Below, piece after piece: positions 45,261 to 53,959 of a DNA stretch of 64,000 nucleotides. Position numbers and translations under genes: made by a program. Below the pieces are notes generated by a model. It did no database searches. It had not been told where the DNA came from and saw only the letters and a program-made list of their open reading frames with translations. The DNA lies in NCBI RefSeq assembly GCF_022695595.1, contig NZ_CP074380.1:6910501-6974500 (forward strand), given 5' to 3'. Within the stretch, counting starts at the first letter, position 1. Every line of letters begins with the position of its first letter. Source of the DNA: Streptomyces sp. MST-110588 (lineage in GTDB: Bacteria; Actinomycetota; Actinomycetes; Streptomycetales; Streptomycetaceae).

Positions 45261-47318
45261 ATGCCAGAACTCAACCGACGGCGGTTCGTCCAGCTCGCCG
45301 GCGGGACCGCGGCCTTCGCCATGCTGTCCAACAGCATCGAGCGGGCCGCCGCGATCCCCGCCCGGCGTCACTCGGGCAGCATCCAGGACGTCCAGCACAT
45401 CGTCGTCCTGATGCAGGAGAACCGGTCCTTCGACCACTACTTCGGCTCGCTCAGGGGCGTACGGGGCTTCGGCGACCCGCGGCCCGTGACCCTGCCGAGC
45501 GGCAAGCCGGTCTGGCACCAGTCGGACGGGAGCAAGGAGGTCCTGCCGTTCCGCCCGGAGGCGGACAACCTGGGGATGCAGTTCCTCCAGGACCTCAACC
45601 ACGACTGGGCCGGCACCCACAAAGCGGTCAACAAGGGCCGGTACGACCAGTGGATCCCCGCGAAGTCGGCCACGACGATGGCCTACCTGACGCGCGAGGA
45701 CATCCCCTTCCACTACGCGCTCGCCGACGCCTTCACCGTCTGCGACGCCTACCACTGCTCCTTCCTCGGCTCCACCGACCCCAACCGCTACTACATGTGG
45801 TCGGGCTGTACGGGCAACGACGGCAGTGGCCGCGAGCCCGTCCTGGGCAACGAGGAGGCGGGGTACGACTGGACGACGTACCCCGAGCGGCTGGAGCGGG
45901 CCGGGGTGTCCTGGAAGATCTACCAGGACATCGGCGACGGGCTGGATGCCGCGGGGAAGTGGGGATGGATCAACGACGCGTACCGGGGCAACTACGGCGA
46001 CAACTCGCTGCTGTACTTCAACAAGTACCGCAACGCCAAGCCCGGCGACCCCCTCTATGAGAAGGCCCGGACCGGCACGAACGCCAAGAAGGGCGATGGC
46101 CTCTTCGACATCCTGCGGGCCGACGTACAGACCGGCAAGCTTCCCAAGATCTCCTGGATCGCGGCTCCCGAAGCCTTCACCGAGCACCCCAACTGGCCCG
46201 CCAACTACGGGGCCTGGTACATCGCGCAGGTGCTGGACGCGCTGACCTCCGACCCCGAGGTCTGGAGCCGGACCGCCCTGTTCATCACCTACGACGAGAA
46301 CGACGGGTTCTTCGACCACGTCGTACCGCCCTACCCGCCCTCCTCCGCCGCCCAGGGCCGCTCCACCGTGGACACCGCCCTGGAGCTCTACCCCGGCGGC
46401 CCGCGCTACGCCGCCGGGAACTACGGCCTGGGCCAGCGCGTCCCGATGCTGGTGGTCTCACCCTGGAGCACCGGCGGGTACGTGTGCTCCGAGGTCTTCG
46501 ACCACACCTCGATCGTCCGGTTCATGGAGCGCCGCTTCGGCGTGCGCGAGCCCAACATCTCGCCGTGGCGACGTGCCGTCTGCGGCGACCTCACCTCGGC
46601 CTTCGACTTCGGCAGCAAGAGCACCCGGCCCGCGCACCTGCCGCCCACCGACGGCTACCGGCCGCCGGACCGCGACCGCCACCCGGACTACGTGCCCACC
46701 CCGCCCGCCGTCGGCCGGCTGCCCCGGCAGGAGCGCGGCGCGCGCCCGGCCCGGCCGCTGCCCTACGCGCCGTTCGTGGACGGCACCGGCACTCCCGGCA
46801 CCGGGCGGTTCACCCTCACCTTCGGCAGCGGGCCGGGCGCCGGGGCGCACTTCTACGTCACCGCACCCAACCGTACGGACGGGCCGTGGACCTACACCAC
46901 CGAGGCGGGCAAGCAGCTCTCGGACACCTGGAACACCGCCTACTCCCAGGGCGTGTACGACCTGACGGTGCACGGCCCGAACGGCTTCCTGCGGACGTTC
47001 AGAGGGCCCGGCAAGACCGCCGGCCCCGAGGTCACCGCCCGCCACAACGCCGGGACCGGACACCTGGACCTGGTCCTGACCAACGCGGGCGGCACCGCCT
47101 GCCGGCTCACGGTCGAGAACGCGTACGGCGGCAAGCCCGCGAAAATCACCGTACGGCCGGGGGCCCGGGTCACCCATACGGTGGATCTGCGCGCCTCCCG
47201 GCGCTGGTACGACGTGACCGTGGTGTCCGACACCGACCGAACGTTCCTGCGCCGGCTGGCCGGACACGTCGAGAACGGCACGGCCGGCACGAGCGATCCG
47301 GGGATCGCGACGGCCTGA
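45261..47318 (+). CDS. Phosphocholine-specific phospholipase C, Tat-exported
   Basis: A secreted 685-residue hydrolase that releases phosphocholine from phosphatidylcholine or sphingomyelin. The start at 45261 gives a twin-arginine signal (NRRRFVQLAGGTAAFAML); the frame upstream is not needed. The catalytic domain begins IQDVQHIVVLMQENRSFDHY and continues with STDPNRYYMWSGC, TYDENDGFFDHVVPP and FDHTSIVRFMERRFG, the metal-binding and nucleophile-bearing motifs of the PF04185 phosphoesterase family. Two small beta domains follow (about 510-680), with GVYDLTVHGPNGFLRTFRGP, as in PlcH-type enzymes. It stands alone between terminators. The role may be phosphate or choline scavenging, or virulence-like lysis. 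Confidence 0.93.
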   Translation: MPELNRRRFVQLAGGTAAFAMLSNSIERAAAIPARRHSGSIQDVQHIVVLMQENRSFDHYFGSLRGVRGFGDPRPVTLPSGKPVWHQSDGSKEVLPFRPEADNLGMQFLQDLNHDWAGTHKAVNKGRYDQWIPAKSATTMAYLTREDIPFHYALADAFTVCDAYHCSFLGSTDPNRYYMWSGCTGNDGSGREPVLGNEEAGYDWTTYPERLERAGVSWKIYQDIGDGLDAAGKWGWINDAYRGNYGDNSLLYFNKYRNAKPGDPLYEKARTGTNAKKGDGLFDILRADVQTGKLPKISWIAAPEAFTEHPNWPANYGAWYIAQVLDALTSDPEVWSRTALFITYDENDGFFDHVVPPYPPSSAAQGRSTVDTALELYPGGPRYAAGNYGLGQRVPMLVVSPWSTGGYVCSEVFDHTSIVRFMERRFGVREPNISPWRRAVCGDLTSAFDFGSKSTRPAHLPPTDGYRPPDRDRHPDYVPTPPAVGRLPRQERGARPARPLPYAPFVDGTGTPGTGRFTLTFGSGPGAGAHFYVTAPNRTDGPWTYTTEAGKQLSDTWNTAYSQGVYDLTVHGPNGFLRTFRGPGKTAGPEVTARHNAGTGHLDLVLTNAGGTACRLTVENAYGGKPAKITVRPGARVTHTVDLRASRRWYDVTVVSDTDRTFLRRLAGHVENGTAGTSDPGIATA

Positions 47319-47403
47319 GGTGGCCGAGGGACCGCCGGACCTCTGAGGCCGGGGACGGGCCGCCTGCTCGGCGGGCAGTAAGCGGGCAGGAAGCAGGCAG
47401 GAA

Positions 47404-47437
47404 GCAGGGCCGTGACGGAGAGGTGTCACGGCCCTGC
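47404..47437. terminator. Bidirectional terminator pair between convergent genes
   Basis: A 13-bp stem pairs 47404-47416 (GCAGGGCCGTGAC) with 47425-47437. A second, 14-bp stem (47441-47454 with 47477-47490) follows immediately. Together they separate plcC-type and lipocalin-like genes that converge. Confidence 0.75.
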
Positions 47438-47509
47438 GGGCACGGCCCCGGCGCACGATCCCGCTGTCCCGGCCCCGCGCCGGGGCCGTGCGGCCGTGGG
47501 CCGTGGTCT

Positions 47510-48058
47510 TCAGGTGACGCGCTGCCAGGCCAGAACGCGGCGGTGCAGCACGCCCTTGATGCGGGTCTCGGCGTACAGCGTCAGCCGGTCGCACTTGAGT
47601 ACGGCCTCCCTGACCTGCTCGCTGCCGATCCAGTCCCGGCGCGGCGACACCAGGATCCGGTGCGCCACCGAGCGCCGGCCCACCAGCCGCCAGTGACCCA
47701 GATAGCCCATGTACGAGGCGGCACCGGCGCGGCTGCGGGAGGTCCGCATCATGTGCACGGACACCAGCCCGGAGGAGGTGTAGATCAACCGTCCGGTGGG
47801 GGAGGGGCCGAGCGGGCCCTCCTGCCGCGCCCCGTTGTGGTCGATCTCGTGGAAGGAGAGCAGGTGCCAGGAGCCGATCAGGTCGCGGGCGCAGACGCTG
47901 TGCGGTGCCGGTGCCGGTGCCGGTGCCGGTGCCGGTGCCGGTGCCTGGGACGGTGCCGGCGTACGGGACGGCGTCGGTGCCTGGGACGGTGCCGGCGCAC
48001 CGGAGGGTGCCGGCGTACGGGGCGCTGCCGGGGTGTCGTCCCGGAGGTCAGTCCTCAT
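47510..48058 (-). CDS. Lipocalin-like protein with Pro/Ala-rich leader
   Basis: A 182-residue protein starting at the ATG at 48058, which overlaps the end of the cyclase-family gene by 11 bases. Residues 1-55 are a disordered Pro-Ala-Ser linker that includes a seven-fold Ala-Pro run. The folded part has LIGSWHLLSFHEIDHNGARQ, PTGRLIYTSSGLVSVHMMR and a final KCDRLTLYAETRIKGVLHRR. GxWxLxSF and LIYxxxGxMSVxM patterns are typical of lipocalin-like domain 5 proteins, some of which act on polyketides. It is the last gene of the minus-strand set 47.5-49.7 kb. Confidence 0.7.
   Translation of the reverse strand: MRTDLRDDTPAAPRTPAPSGAPAPSQAPTPSRTPAPSQAPAPAPAPAPAPAPHSVCARDLIGSWHLLSFHEIDHNGARQEGPLGPSPTGRLIYTSSGLVSVHMMRTSRSRAGAASYMGYLGHWRLVGRRSVAHRILVSPRRDWIGSEQVREAVLKCDRLTLYAETRIKGVLHRRVLAWQRVT
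47904..47945. repeat. Hexanucleotide repeat (GGTGCC)7
   Basis: Seven perfect tandem copies of ggtgcc encode the Ala-Pro run of the lipocalin-like protein on the minus strand. Slippage would change the linker length without breaking the frame. Confidence 0.9.
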
Positions 48059-48800
48059 CGAGGATCGCCACCACTCGCGTCCAGCCGGCCCCGGCGCCGC
48101 CGACGGCGACGGGGAAACAGGCGATGGTGTACCCGGTCGGTGCGGGCAGGGTCTCCAGATGGGCGAGCTTCTCCAACTGGAGGTACTCGCGGGTGCGGCC
48201 GTATATGTGCGCAGGCCACAGCACACTGTTGTCACCGGTGCGCCGGTACTCCTCGATCATCGCGTACATGGGGCGGTCCAGCCCCCAGGCGTCGATGCCG
48301 ATGACCTTGACGCCGTGTTCGACCAGGTACGCCGTGCCTTCGCCGGTGAGCCCCGGGAACTTGGTGAGGTAGTCGGCGGTGCCCCACAGCTCGTCGGCGC
48401 CGGTCCACAGGAGCACCATGTCACCGGGGGCCAGGGTGTGGCCGGCGGCGGCCAGCGCCTCCTCCAGATGGCCGACCGTGATGCCCTCGCCCGGCGGGAC
48501 GTGCCGCAGGTCCAGCCGCAGCCCGGGGCCGTAGCACCACTCCAGGGGCACCTGGTCGATGCTCTTGGCGGGCCGGCCGCCGCTGAGGGGCCCGTAGTGC
48601 AGCGGGGCGTCCATATGGGTGCCGGTATGGGTGGTCAGGGTGACGGTCTCGTTCGAGATGGCCATGCCGCCGGGGAAGTCCTGCGGGGACAGGCCCAGCA
48701 CCGTGGCACCGGTGCGGTGGTCCAGCAGGTCCACGGTGACGGGGGTGGCCTCGCTGGGGGTGTGCCGGGTGACCACGCTCAGATCGATCAGGCGGGTCAT
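48048..48800 (-). CDS. Cyclase-family protein (kynurenine-formamidase fold)
   Basis: A metal-dependent 250-residue enzyme of the PF04199 cyclase family. The signature THTGTHMDAPLHYG gives the HxGTHxDxxxH metal site. Other conserved parts are MVLLWTGADELWG, VKVIGIDAWGLDRPM and the C-terminal LPAPTGYTIACFPVAVGG. Members act in aromatic polyketide ring closure or in amide hydrolysis; here the neighbouring cyclases make a polyketide role likely. The ATG overlaps the stop of the Dabb-SRPBCC gene by four bases, and its own stop overlaps the lipocalin-like gene, so all three are co-translated. Confidence 0.87.
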   Translation of the reverse strand: MTRLIDLSVVTRHTPSEATPVTVDLLDHRTGATVLGLSPQDFPGGMAISNETVTLTTHTGTHMDAPLHYGPLSGGRPAKSIDQVPLEWCYGPGLRLDLRHVPPGEGITVGHLEEALAAAGHTLAPGDMVLLWTGADELWGTADYLTKFPGLTGEGTAYLVEHGVKVIGIDAWGLDRPMYAMIEEYRRTGDNSVLWPAHIYGRTREYLQLEKLAHLETLPAPTGYTIACFPVAVGGAGAGWTRVVAILDED

Positions 48801-49654
48801 GCGCCGGGCTCCGGGGCCGTGTGCGGCGTGGTGCCGACGGTACGGTTCTCCGCCTCGGTCTTGACGGCACCGAGGTCGGCGACGCTGTTGCGCTCGACGG
48901 CGGCCTTGATCAGCTCGTCGGCCTGCTCGTAGGTGAACTTGCCGGCGACCTTGCCGTCGACGGGGTCGCGGGGCTTGAAGTCATGCGTCAGGACGAGCTG
49001 GGTGGTCTTCTCATCGATGGGCAGGGCACGCCACTCGCCGCCCATGTAGCCCATCAGGGGAGCGTTTTCGAGCTGCCGGTAGGCGATGGTCCGGCGGGTG
49101 GTGTCGATGTCGCGGCGCGAGACCCAGGACTGGACCTCGCCGTTGACGTCCACCGTCAGCCGGCAGATCTGGTGCTCGGGCGACTCCTCCAGGATCACCA
49201 CTTCCCGGGTCGGCGGGAAGATCCGGGCGTAGCCCTGGACGTCGACGATCACGTCCCAGACGGTGGCGGCCGGCGCGTTGACGGTCACGGTGTGTTCGGT
49301 GTGGTGCATGACGGCTCCTTGGTTGGCGGGGCTCAGGCCGAGCAGCTCCTCGTGGTTCGCGTACGCCGCGTCGTACTGGATGCGCGTCCTCCAGCGGGAG
49401 ATGAACGCGTGGACGTGCGGCAGTTCGGAGAACTCGCGCAGCGTTTCGAGGTCCGGACAGGCGAACTGGGCGACCGCGTTCGCCGTGGTGCCCTTGGCGT
49501 GCTCGTCCACCGGCAGCCAGTGGTGCGGCCCGTACCCGAAGTGCGTGACGAGTCCGGAGTCCACCGCGATGTCCTTCAACTCCTGGAAGAACTGCTCCCG
49601 TTGACGGTTGTCGACCGTCTCGGCGAACCGGTAGATCAAGGTGTGGATGATCAT
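48797..49654 (-). CDS. Dabb domain fused to SRPBCC polyketide cyclase
   Basis: A 285-residue two-domain protein. GGAGGGG precedes the ATG at 49654. The first 105 residues (MIIHTLIYRFAETVDNRQRE, HWLPVDEHAKGTTANAVAQF, LPHVHAFISRW) are a dimeric alpha/beta barrel domain as in ABM monooxygenases and some cyclases. From MHHTEHTVTVNAPAATVWDV onward it is a START-like aromatase/cyclase with DVQGYARIFPPTREV and GYMGGEWRALPIDEKTTQLV. The second part has its own ribosome site (AAGGAG before the in-frame ATG at 49309-49307), so a separate cyclase could also be made. Fusion is unusual and may couple oxidation with ring closure. Confidence 0.8.
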   Translation of the reverse strand: MIIHTLIYRFAETVDNRQREQFFQELKDIAVDSGLVTHFGYGPHHWLPVDEHAKGTTANAVAQFACPDLETLREFSELPHVHAFISRWRTRIQYDAAYANHEELLGLSPANQGAVMHHTEHTVTVNAPAATVWDVIVDVQGYARIFPPTREVVILEESPEHQICRLTVDVNGEVQSWVSRRDIDTTRRTIAYRQLENAPLMGYMGGEWRALPIDEKTTQLVLTHDFKPRDPVDGKVAGKFTYEQADELIKAAVERNSVADLGAVKTEAENRTVGTTPHTAPEPGA

Positions 49655-49914
49655 GTATCCCCTCCGCAACGCTTTGGACCGTCCCCGAGGAGGCCGGGCC
49701 CGCACGCCACGACGAGGACGGCGCCAGGGTCCGCCGGGCGCCTGGGACTTCGCTGGGACGCCGGTCGTGGACCACATGGGGCGCGTACGGGTGACCGGGT
49801 GCGCGCGTCCGCGGCGGGCCGCCGGCCGGGCTGTTCCAGCGAGGACCAAGCGATCCACCAACGGGACCGGCCAGGCTGCCGCTCCGCCGGCCGTCCGACG
49901 CCACGGCGTCCGCC

Positions 49915-49967
49915 CGTACGTACGCACCTGCCGTTCCGCGTACGCACCGGCCGTCCGTACGTACGCA
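49915..49967. promoter_or_regulatory. Three TACGCA direct repeats in a divergent promoter region
   Basis: TACGCA occurs at 49921, 49941 and 49962, each preceded by CG or GTACG, at 20- and 21-base spacing (about two helical turns). The region lies between the Dabb-SRPBCC gene and the flavin hydroxylase, which are divergent. Related CGTACGCAT copies lie at 52726-52770 and 55796. Confidence 0.4.
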
Positions 49968-50035
49968 TTTGAACGTCGATACCCGGCACCGGGAAGACCC
50001 GCACGAACTCCGCACGAGCCGAGGAGCGATTCAGG

Positions 50036-51184
50036 ATGGACCTGGCAGCACACACGCTGTCGTCGGCAGCACGGGAGGTCGCGGTGGCCGCCGCCCAGGG
50101 CGCGGCCACCGCGGAGACCAACCGCAGACTCGACCCCGATGTGGTCAAGGCGCTGGCCGAGGCCGGTTTCGCCCGGCACTTCGTCCCGGTGCGGCACGGC
50201 GGGAGCCGGGGGACGTTCCTGGAGCTGAACCGGGCGGTGTCCGCGGTCGGCGAGGGCTGCACCGCCACCGCCTGGTGCGCGTCCCTGGCCGCCCATGTCT
50301 CCCGGTTCGCCGCGCACCTGCCGGCCGGCGGGCAGGACGAGGTCTGGGCACAGGGGCCGGACGCCTTCCTGGTGGCCTCCTTGACACCGCTGGGCACCGC
50401 GCAGCCCGTCCCCGGCGGCTACCGGCTCGCCGGTACCTGGCCGTTCGTCAGCGCCATCGACTACGCGGACTGGGCGCTGCTGGCCGCGATGGTGCCGCGG
50501 GAGGGCGAGGCGGAACCGGAGCCGCGGGTCTTCGCCGTACCGCGCGCGGCCTGGCGGACCGTGGACACCTGGCACAACGTGGGTATGGCCGCCACCGGCA
50601 GCCATACGGTGGTCGTCGAGGACGCGATGATCCCGCAGGCCCGTACGGTCGGCCGCCAGGACCTGTTCACCGGCCGCGCCGCCGACTCCGGCGCGCTGCG
50701 CCACGCCGTACCGATGCAGGCCACGACCATGATGTTCGCGACCCCGGCGCTGGGCGCCGCCAAGGGAGCGCTGACGGCCTGGCTCGGTCACATCACGCCC
50801 AAGATCCGGGCCGCGGCTGCCCGGCCCACACGGGCGCTGCCCGGCATGCCGACCTTCAACCGTACGTCGCAGGACGTGATCCTGGCCCGCAGCGCCACCG
50901 AGATCGACGCCGCGGAACTGCTGCTGGAGCGGGCCGCACGGACGGCGGACCGCGGCGGCCTGACCGCGCTGGAGACGATGCGCAACTGGCGGGACTGCGC
51001 GATGGCCACCGACATCCTGGTGGGAGTGGTCAACCGGCTCTTCCGCGGGGTCGGCACCACCGGCCAGTCCTCGGGGAACCCCATCCAGCGCTTCTGGCGG
51101 GACACCAACTCGGTGGCCGGGCACCAGGGGCTCCAGGTCGAGTCCGCGGCGACCGCGTACTCCTATCAGGCGATCGGGATCTGA
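50036..51184 (+). CDS. Flavin-dependent hydroxylase of the acyl-CoA-dehydrogenase fold
   Basis: A 382-residue group D monooxygenase, like those that hydroxylate aromatic polyketides with FMNH2 from a partner reductase. The protein has GEGCTATAWCASLAAHVSRF, GYRLAGTWPFVSAIDYADWA and WHNVGMAATGSHTVVVEDAM, the flavin-binding middle domain. The helical C-terminus ends QRFWRDTNSVAGHQGLQVES. The catalytic Glu of true acyl-CoA dehydrogenases is not apparent. The FMN reductase at 54.0-54.5 kb may supply it. A paralogue begins at the right edge (63769). Confidence 0.83.
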   Translation: MDLAAHTLSSAAREVAVAAAQGAATAETNRRLDPDVVKALAEAGFARHFVPVRHGGSRGTFLELNRAVSAVGEGCTATAWCASLAAHVSRFAAHLPAGGQDEVWAQGPDAFLVASLTPLGTAQPVPGGYRLAGTWPFVSAIDYADWALLAAMVPREGEAEPEPRVFAVPRAAWRTVDTWHNVGMAATGSHTVVVEDAMIPQARTVGRQDLFTGRAADSGALRHAVPMQATTMMFATPALGAAKGALTAWLGHITPKIRAAAARPTRALPGMPTFNRTSQDVILARSATEIDAAELLLERAARTADRGGLTALETMRNWRDCAMATDILVGVVNRLFRGVGTTGQSSGNPIQRFWRDTNSVAGHQGLQVESAATAYSYQAIGI

Positions 51185-51365
51185 ACGGGTTCCGGGGGCG
51201 CGCACCGGGCGCGGGATCGCGGACCGGTTCCGTACGGCCACTTCCCAGGACTGAACAGGTGCAGTACGCACCACGTATTGGGCGTCGCGGTACGGGTCGC
51301 GTGCCGCACCGCAGGCGCACAGAGACGTACACGGACGTACAGAACCGGCACCGAAAGGGACGCGC

Positions 51366-52634
51366 ATGACCAGAGACCGACGTACGGAGCAGTCATCCGC
51401 GGACGGCCCGGCCGCCCCCGATGTCTCCGACACCACCGGCACCGAACCCGTACCCGGATCCGCCGCAGTCGCCGGGGCCGAGGAGGCCAAGGAAACCGCC
51501 GGTCAGGACGCCTGGACGTATGTCGCCGGACGAGCGGCGGACCGGGCCCCGACCCTGGAGGACCAGACAGGCCAGGCCGTGGACCAGACGGGCGGGACGA
51601 CGGGCGGATCGACGAGTGCGGCTGCCGACGCGGCGAGCGAAATGGCGGGCCATCGCGTCATCTGGGAGGACGACTTCTCCAAGGGCTTCCTCACCGAAGG
51701 GCCGCGAGCGCGGTGGATCTTCCTGCCGTTCGGGTCCGGCGTCGGCCTGGACGGTAAGGCGACCACCTCCCGGCGGGGGCTGCAGGTCGTCTCCGGCGGC
51801 ACCAACTCCGTCAGCCACCAGCCGGCGTTCACCCTGACCCTCGGCCAGAACGACCCCAGCAAGCTCCCCGGCAACCTGGACCACGTCAAGTGGCTGGCCA
51901 ACGTCAACGTGAAGTCCACCGGCGGGGTCCTCGGCTTCGACACCGCGCCGGGCAGTGAGGTCTCGTACGAGACCTGGATGTCCGGTGTCTCCTACGGCAC
52001 CGACGGTCACCCGTTCGGGAACGCCGTGGACGACGCCCAGGACGACCTGCGGCTGGCCTCGATGGGCTTTTCCGCACAGGACCTGGAGAGCGGGGTCGCC
52101 TTCGACTTCTACCTCACCAACAAGTCGGTCTACGTCTTCTACGAGCGGCTGCCCAACAACCGCGCCCAGCTCGGCAACTACGCGGCCTTCCTCTACACCA
52201 TCCCGGTCGCCCGCCGCTCACCACGCGACGAGCACCACTGCCGTATCTCCTACGACCGCTCACGCGGACTGGCGCGCTGGTTCCTGGACGGCAAGGAGGT
52301 CCTGCGGGTGGACCGGATCGGCCACCGGCTGGACTCCCGCCGCTTCATGATGCTCGACCACGGAGGCGTCGAGCAGACGGTGCAGCTCAAGCAACTGGAG
52401 CTGTCGCTCGGCCTGTTCACGACCCTGGACGGGGGACGGCCCGGCCGGGCCGGTTCCGGTCTGGTCCGGCTGACCACCGAGGCCGGCCACTACTTCGACC
52501 CGGCGGTCGGCGAGCCCACCCCGGAGCGCTTCCGCGATGAAGCCAGTGCGCCCGGCAGCCGTCTGTGGGGGCAGGGCGCCGGCCTGAACGTCCGCAGGGT
52601 ACGGGTGACCAGGCGGCGGACCTCGGCCGGCTGA
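51366..52634 (+). CDS. DUF6081-like protein
   Basis: A 422-residue protein. Residues 1-95 are low-complexity and acidic (Ala, Gly, Thr, Asp). The rest is a beta-sandwich-like domain: VIWEDDFSKGFLTEGPRARW, GNLDHVKWLANVNVKSTGGV, SYETWMSGVSYGTDGHPFGN, then DFYLTNKSVYVFYERLPNNR and FMMLDHGGVEQTVQLKQLEL. I recall DUF6081 proteins as companions of actinobacterial biosynthetic clusters, without known activity. The ATG at 51366 follows GAAAGGGA. It is 181 bases after the hydroxylase and probably in the same transcript. Confidence 0.65.
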   Translation: MTRDRRTEQSSADGPAAPDVSDTTGTEPVPGSAAVAGAEEAKETAGQDAWTYVAGRAADRAPTLEDQTGQAVDQTGGTTGGSTSAAADAASEMAGHRVIWEDDFSKGFLTEGPRARWIFLPFGSGVGLDGKATTSRRGLQVVSGGTNSVSHQPAFTLTLGQNDPSKLPGNLDHVKWLANVNVKSTGGVLGFDTAPGSEVSYETWMSGVSYGTDGHPFGNAVDDAQDDLRLASMGFSAQDLESGVAFDFYLTNKSVYVFYERLPNNRAQLGNYAAFLYTIPVARRSPRDEHHCRISYDRSRGLARWFLDGKEVLRVDRIGHRLDSRRFMMLDHGGVEQTVQLKQLELSLGLFTTLDGGRPGRAGSGLVRLTTEAGHYFDPAVGEPTPERFRDEASAPGSRLWGQGAGLNVRRVRVTRRRTSAG

Positions 52635-52702
52635 GCGGGCCGGGCCGAAGGGCGGCTCGCGCGGCACCGTCCACCGCACCGCCGCGCGAGCGCGCCGCCC
52701 CG

Positions 52703-52850
52703 CGCCGGGGCCGCACCGCTCTCCTGCGTACGCATCACGCCGGGGCCGCACCGCTCTCCTGCGTACGCATCACCGCTCTCGTACGTACGCGTTCCGTTCC
52801 TCGTACGCGCCCCCTTCCCGTTCCTCGTACGCGCCCCGCTTCCCGTTCGC
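52703..52850. repeat. Tandem repeats upstream of the hydrolase gene
   Basis: A 35-bp unit (cgccggggccgcaccgctct... ending ctgcgtacgcatca) occurs twice (52703 and 52738). A 24-bp unit, gttcctcgtacgcgcccc plus six bases, follows twice (52796 and 52820). Each copy contains GTACGC. The region is the 5' flank of the gene at 52932 and could bind a regulator. Confidence 0.6.
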
Positions 52851-52931
52851 CACCGCCTCCATGCCGTCTCCCCGCTGTCTTCATGCCGTACCCCCGCACC
52901 GACCCGGCCACCGAACAGACGGAGGACCCCC

Positions 52932-53867
52932 GTGAGTTACGACTTCGATCCCGAACTGGCGCCTTTCGCCCCGCGGATGCGGCCCCTGGACTACGCCGAG
53001 CCGGCCTCGGCGCGGGCCGTGCTGCGCCAGGTCATGGCCGCCCAGCCGGGCTATGAGGGCGCCTCCCGCGTACGGGTGGAGGACCGGACCCTGCCCGTGG
53101 CCGACGGGCCGGACCTGACCGTACGGATCTACCGGCCGGCGGCGCGGGGCGGTCCGCGGCCCGCCCTGATCTTTCCCCACTGGGGTGCCTTCGTCACCGG
53201 CGACCTGGACACCCCGCAGACCTTCGCCCTGCGGATCGCCGACCTCGTGGGCGCGGTGGTGGTGTCCCCGGACTACCGGCTGGCCCCGGAACACCCCTTC
53301 CCGGCGGGGCTGGAGGACTGCTACGCCGCCCTTGAGTGGACCGCCGGCCACGCGGCCGAACTGGGGGTCGACACCGACCGGATCGGACTGGCCGGGTTCA
53401 GCGCCGGCGGCGGGCTGGCCGCCGGGACCGCGCTGCTGGCCCGGGACCGCAACGGGCCGCGGGTGCGCTATTTGTACCTGCTCTTCCCGCAGCTCGACGA
53501 CCGGCTGGAGACCCCCTCCGCCCGCTCCTTCGTGGACACGCCGATGCTCGACCGCGGCTGCCTGGAGCTGAGCTGGAAGCACTACCTCGGGGGCGCGCCC
53601 GCCTCCCCGTACGCCGCACCCGCCCGTGCCACGGACCTGTCGGGTCTGCCGCCGGCCTTCGTGGGGACGTGTGAGTACGACCCGCTGCGGGACGAGGGCA
53701 TCATCTTCGCCCACCGGCTGGTCCAGGCGGGCCGCGGCACGCAGATGGCGCACTACCCGGGGACCTTCCACGCCTCCGTCGGCATCGCCCACGCGGCGGT
53801 GTCACGGCGGATGGTGGCCGACCAGATCGACGCCCTGCGCCGCGGACTGGGCAGCCGGGACGCATAG
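52932..53867 (+). CDS. Alpha/beta hydrolase, HSL family
   Basis: An esterase-type protein of 311 residues with a good ribosome site (GGAGGACCCCCG). It has PDLTVRIYRPAARGG, then PHWGAFVTGD where the family usually has HGGGF/HGGGW, VVVSPDYRLAPEHPFPAGLE, the nucleophile elbow GLAGFSAGGGLAAG, FVGTCEYDPLRDEG (Asp) and YPGTFHASVG (His). The oxyanion loop change (HWGA) may affect catalysis. The hormone-sensitive lipase family acts on small esters; here it may remove an acyl group from the polyketide product. Confidence 0.87.
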   Translation: MSYDFDPELAPFAPRMRPLDYAEPASARAVLRQVMAAQPGYEGASRVRVEDRTLPVADGPDLTVRIYRPAARGGPRPALIFPHWGAFVTGDLDTPQTFALRIADLVGAVVVSPDYRLAPEHPFPAGLEDCYAALEWTAGHAAELGVDTDRIGLAGFSAGGGLAAGTALLARDRNGPRVRYLYLLFPQLDDRLETPSARSFVDTPMLDRGCLELSWKHYLGGAPASPYAAPARATDLSGLPPAFVGTCEYDPLRDEGIIFAHRLVQAGRGTQMAHYPGTFHASVGIAHAAVSRRMVADQIDALRRGLGSRDA

Positions 53868-53913
53868 ACGGCGCCCAGAACGGACAGCGCGGGCAGGACG
53901 GACGGGCGGCCCG

Positions 53914-53957
53914 CCGGCCGGGTACGGGAGCGGGTGCGCCGCCCCGTACCCGGCCGG
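53914..53957. terminator. Bidirectional terminator
   Basis: A perfect 15-bp stem pairs 53914-53928 (CCGGCCGGGTACGGG) with 53943-53957 around a 14-base loop, between convergent hydrolase and FMN-reductase genes. Confidence 0.8.
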
Positions 53958-53959
53958 TC

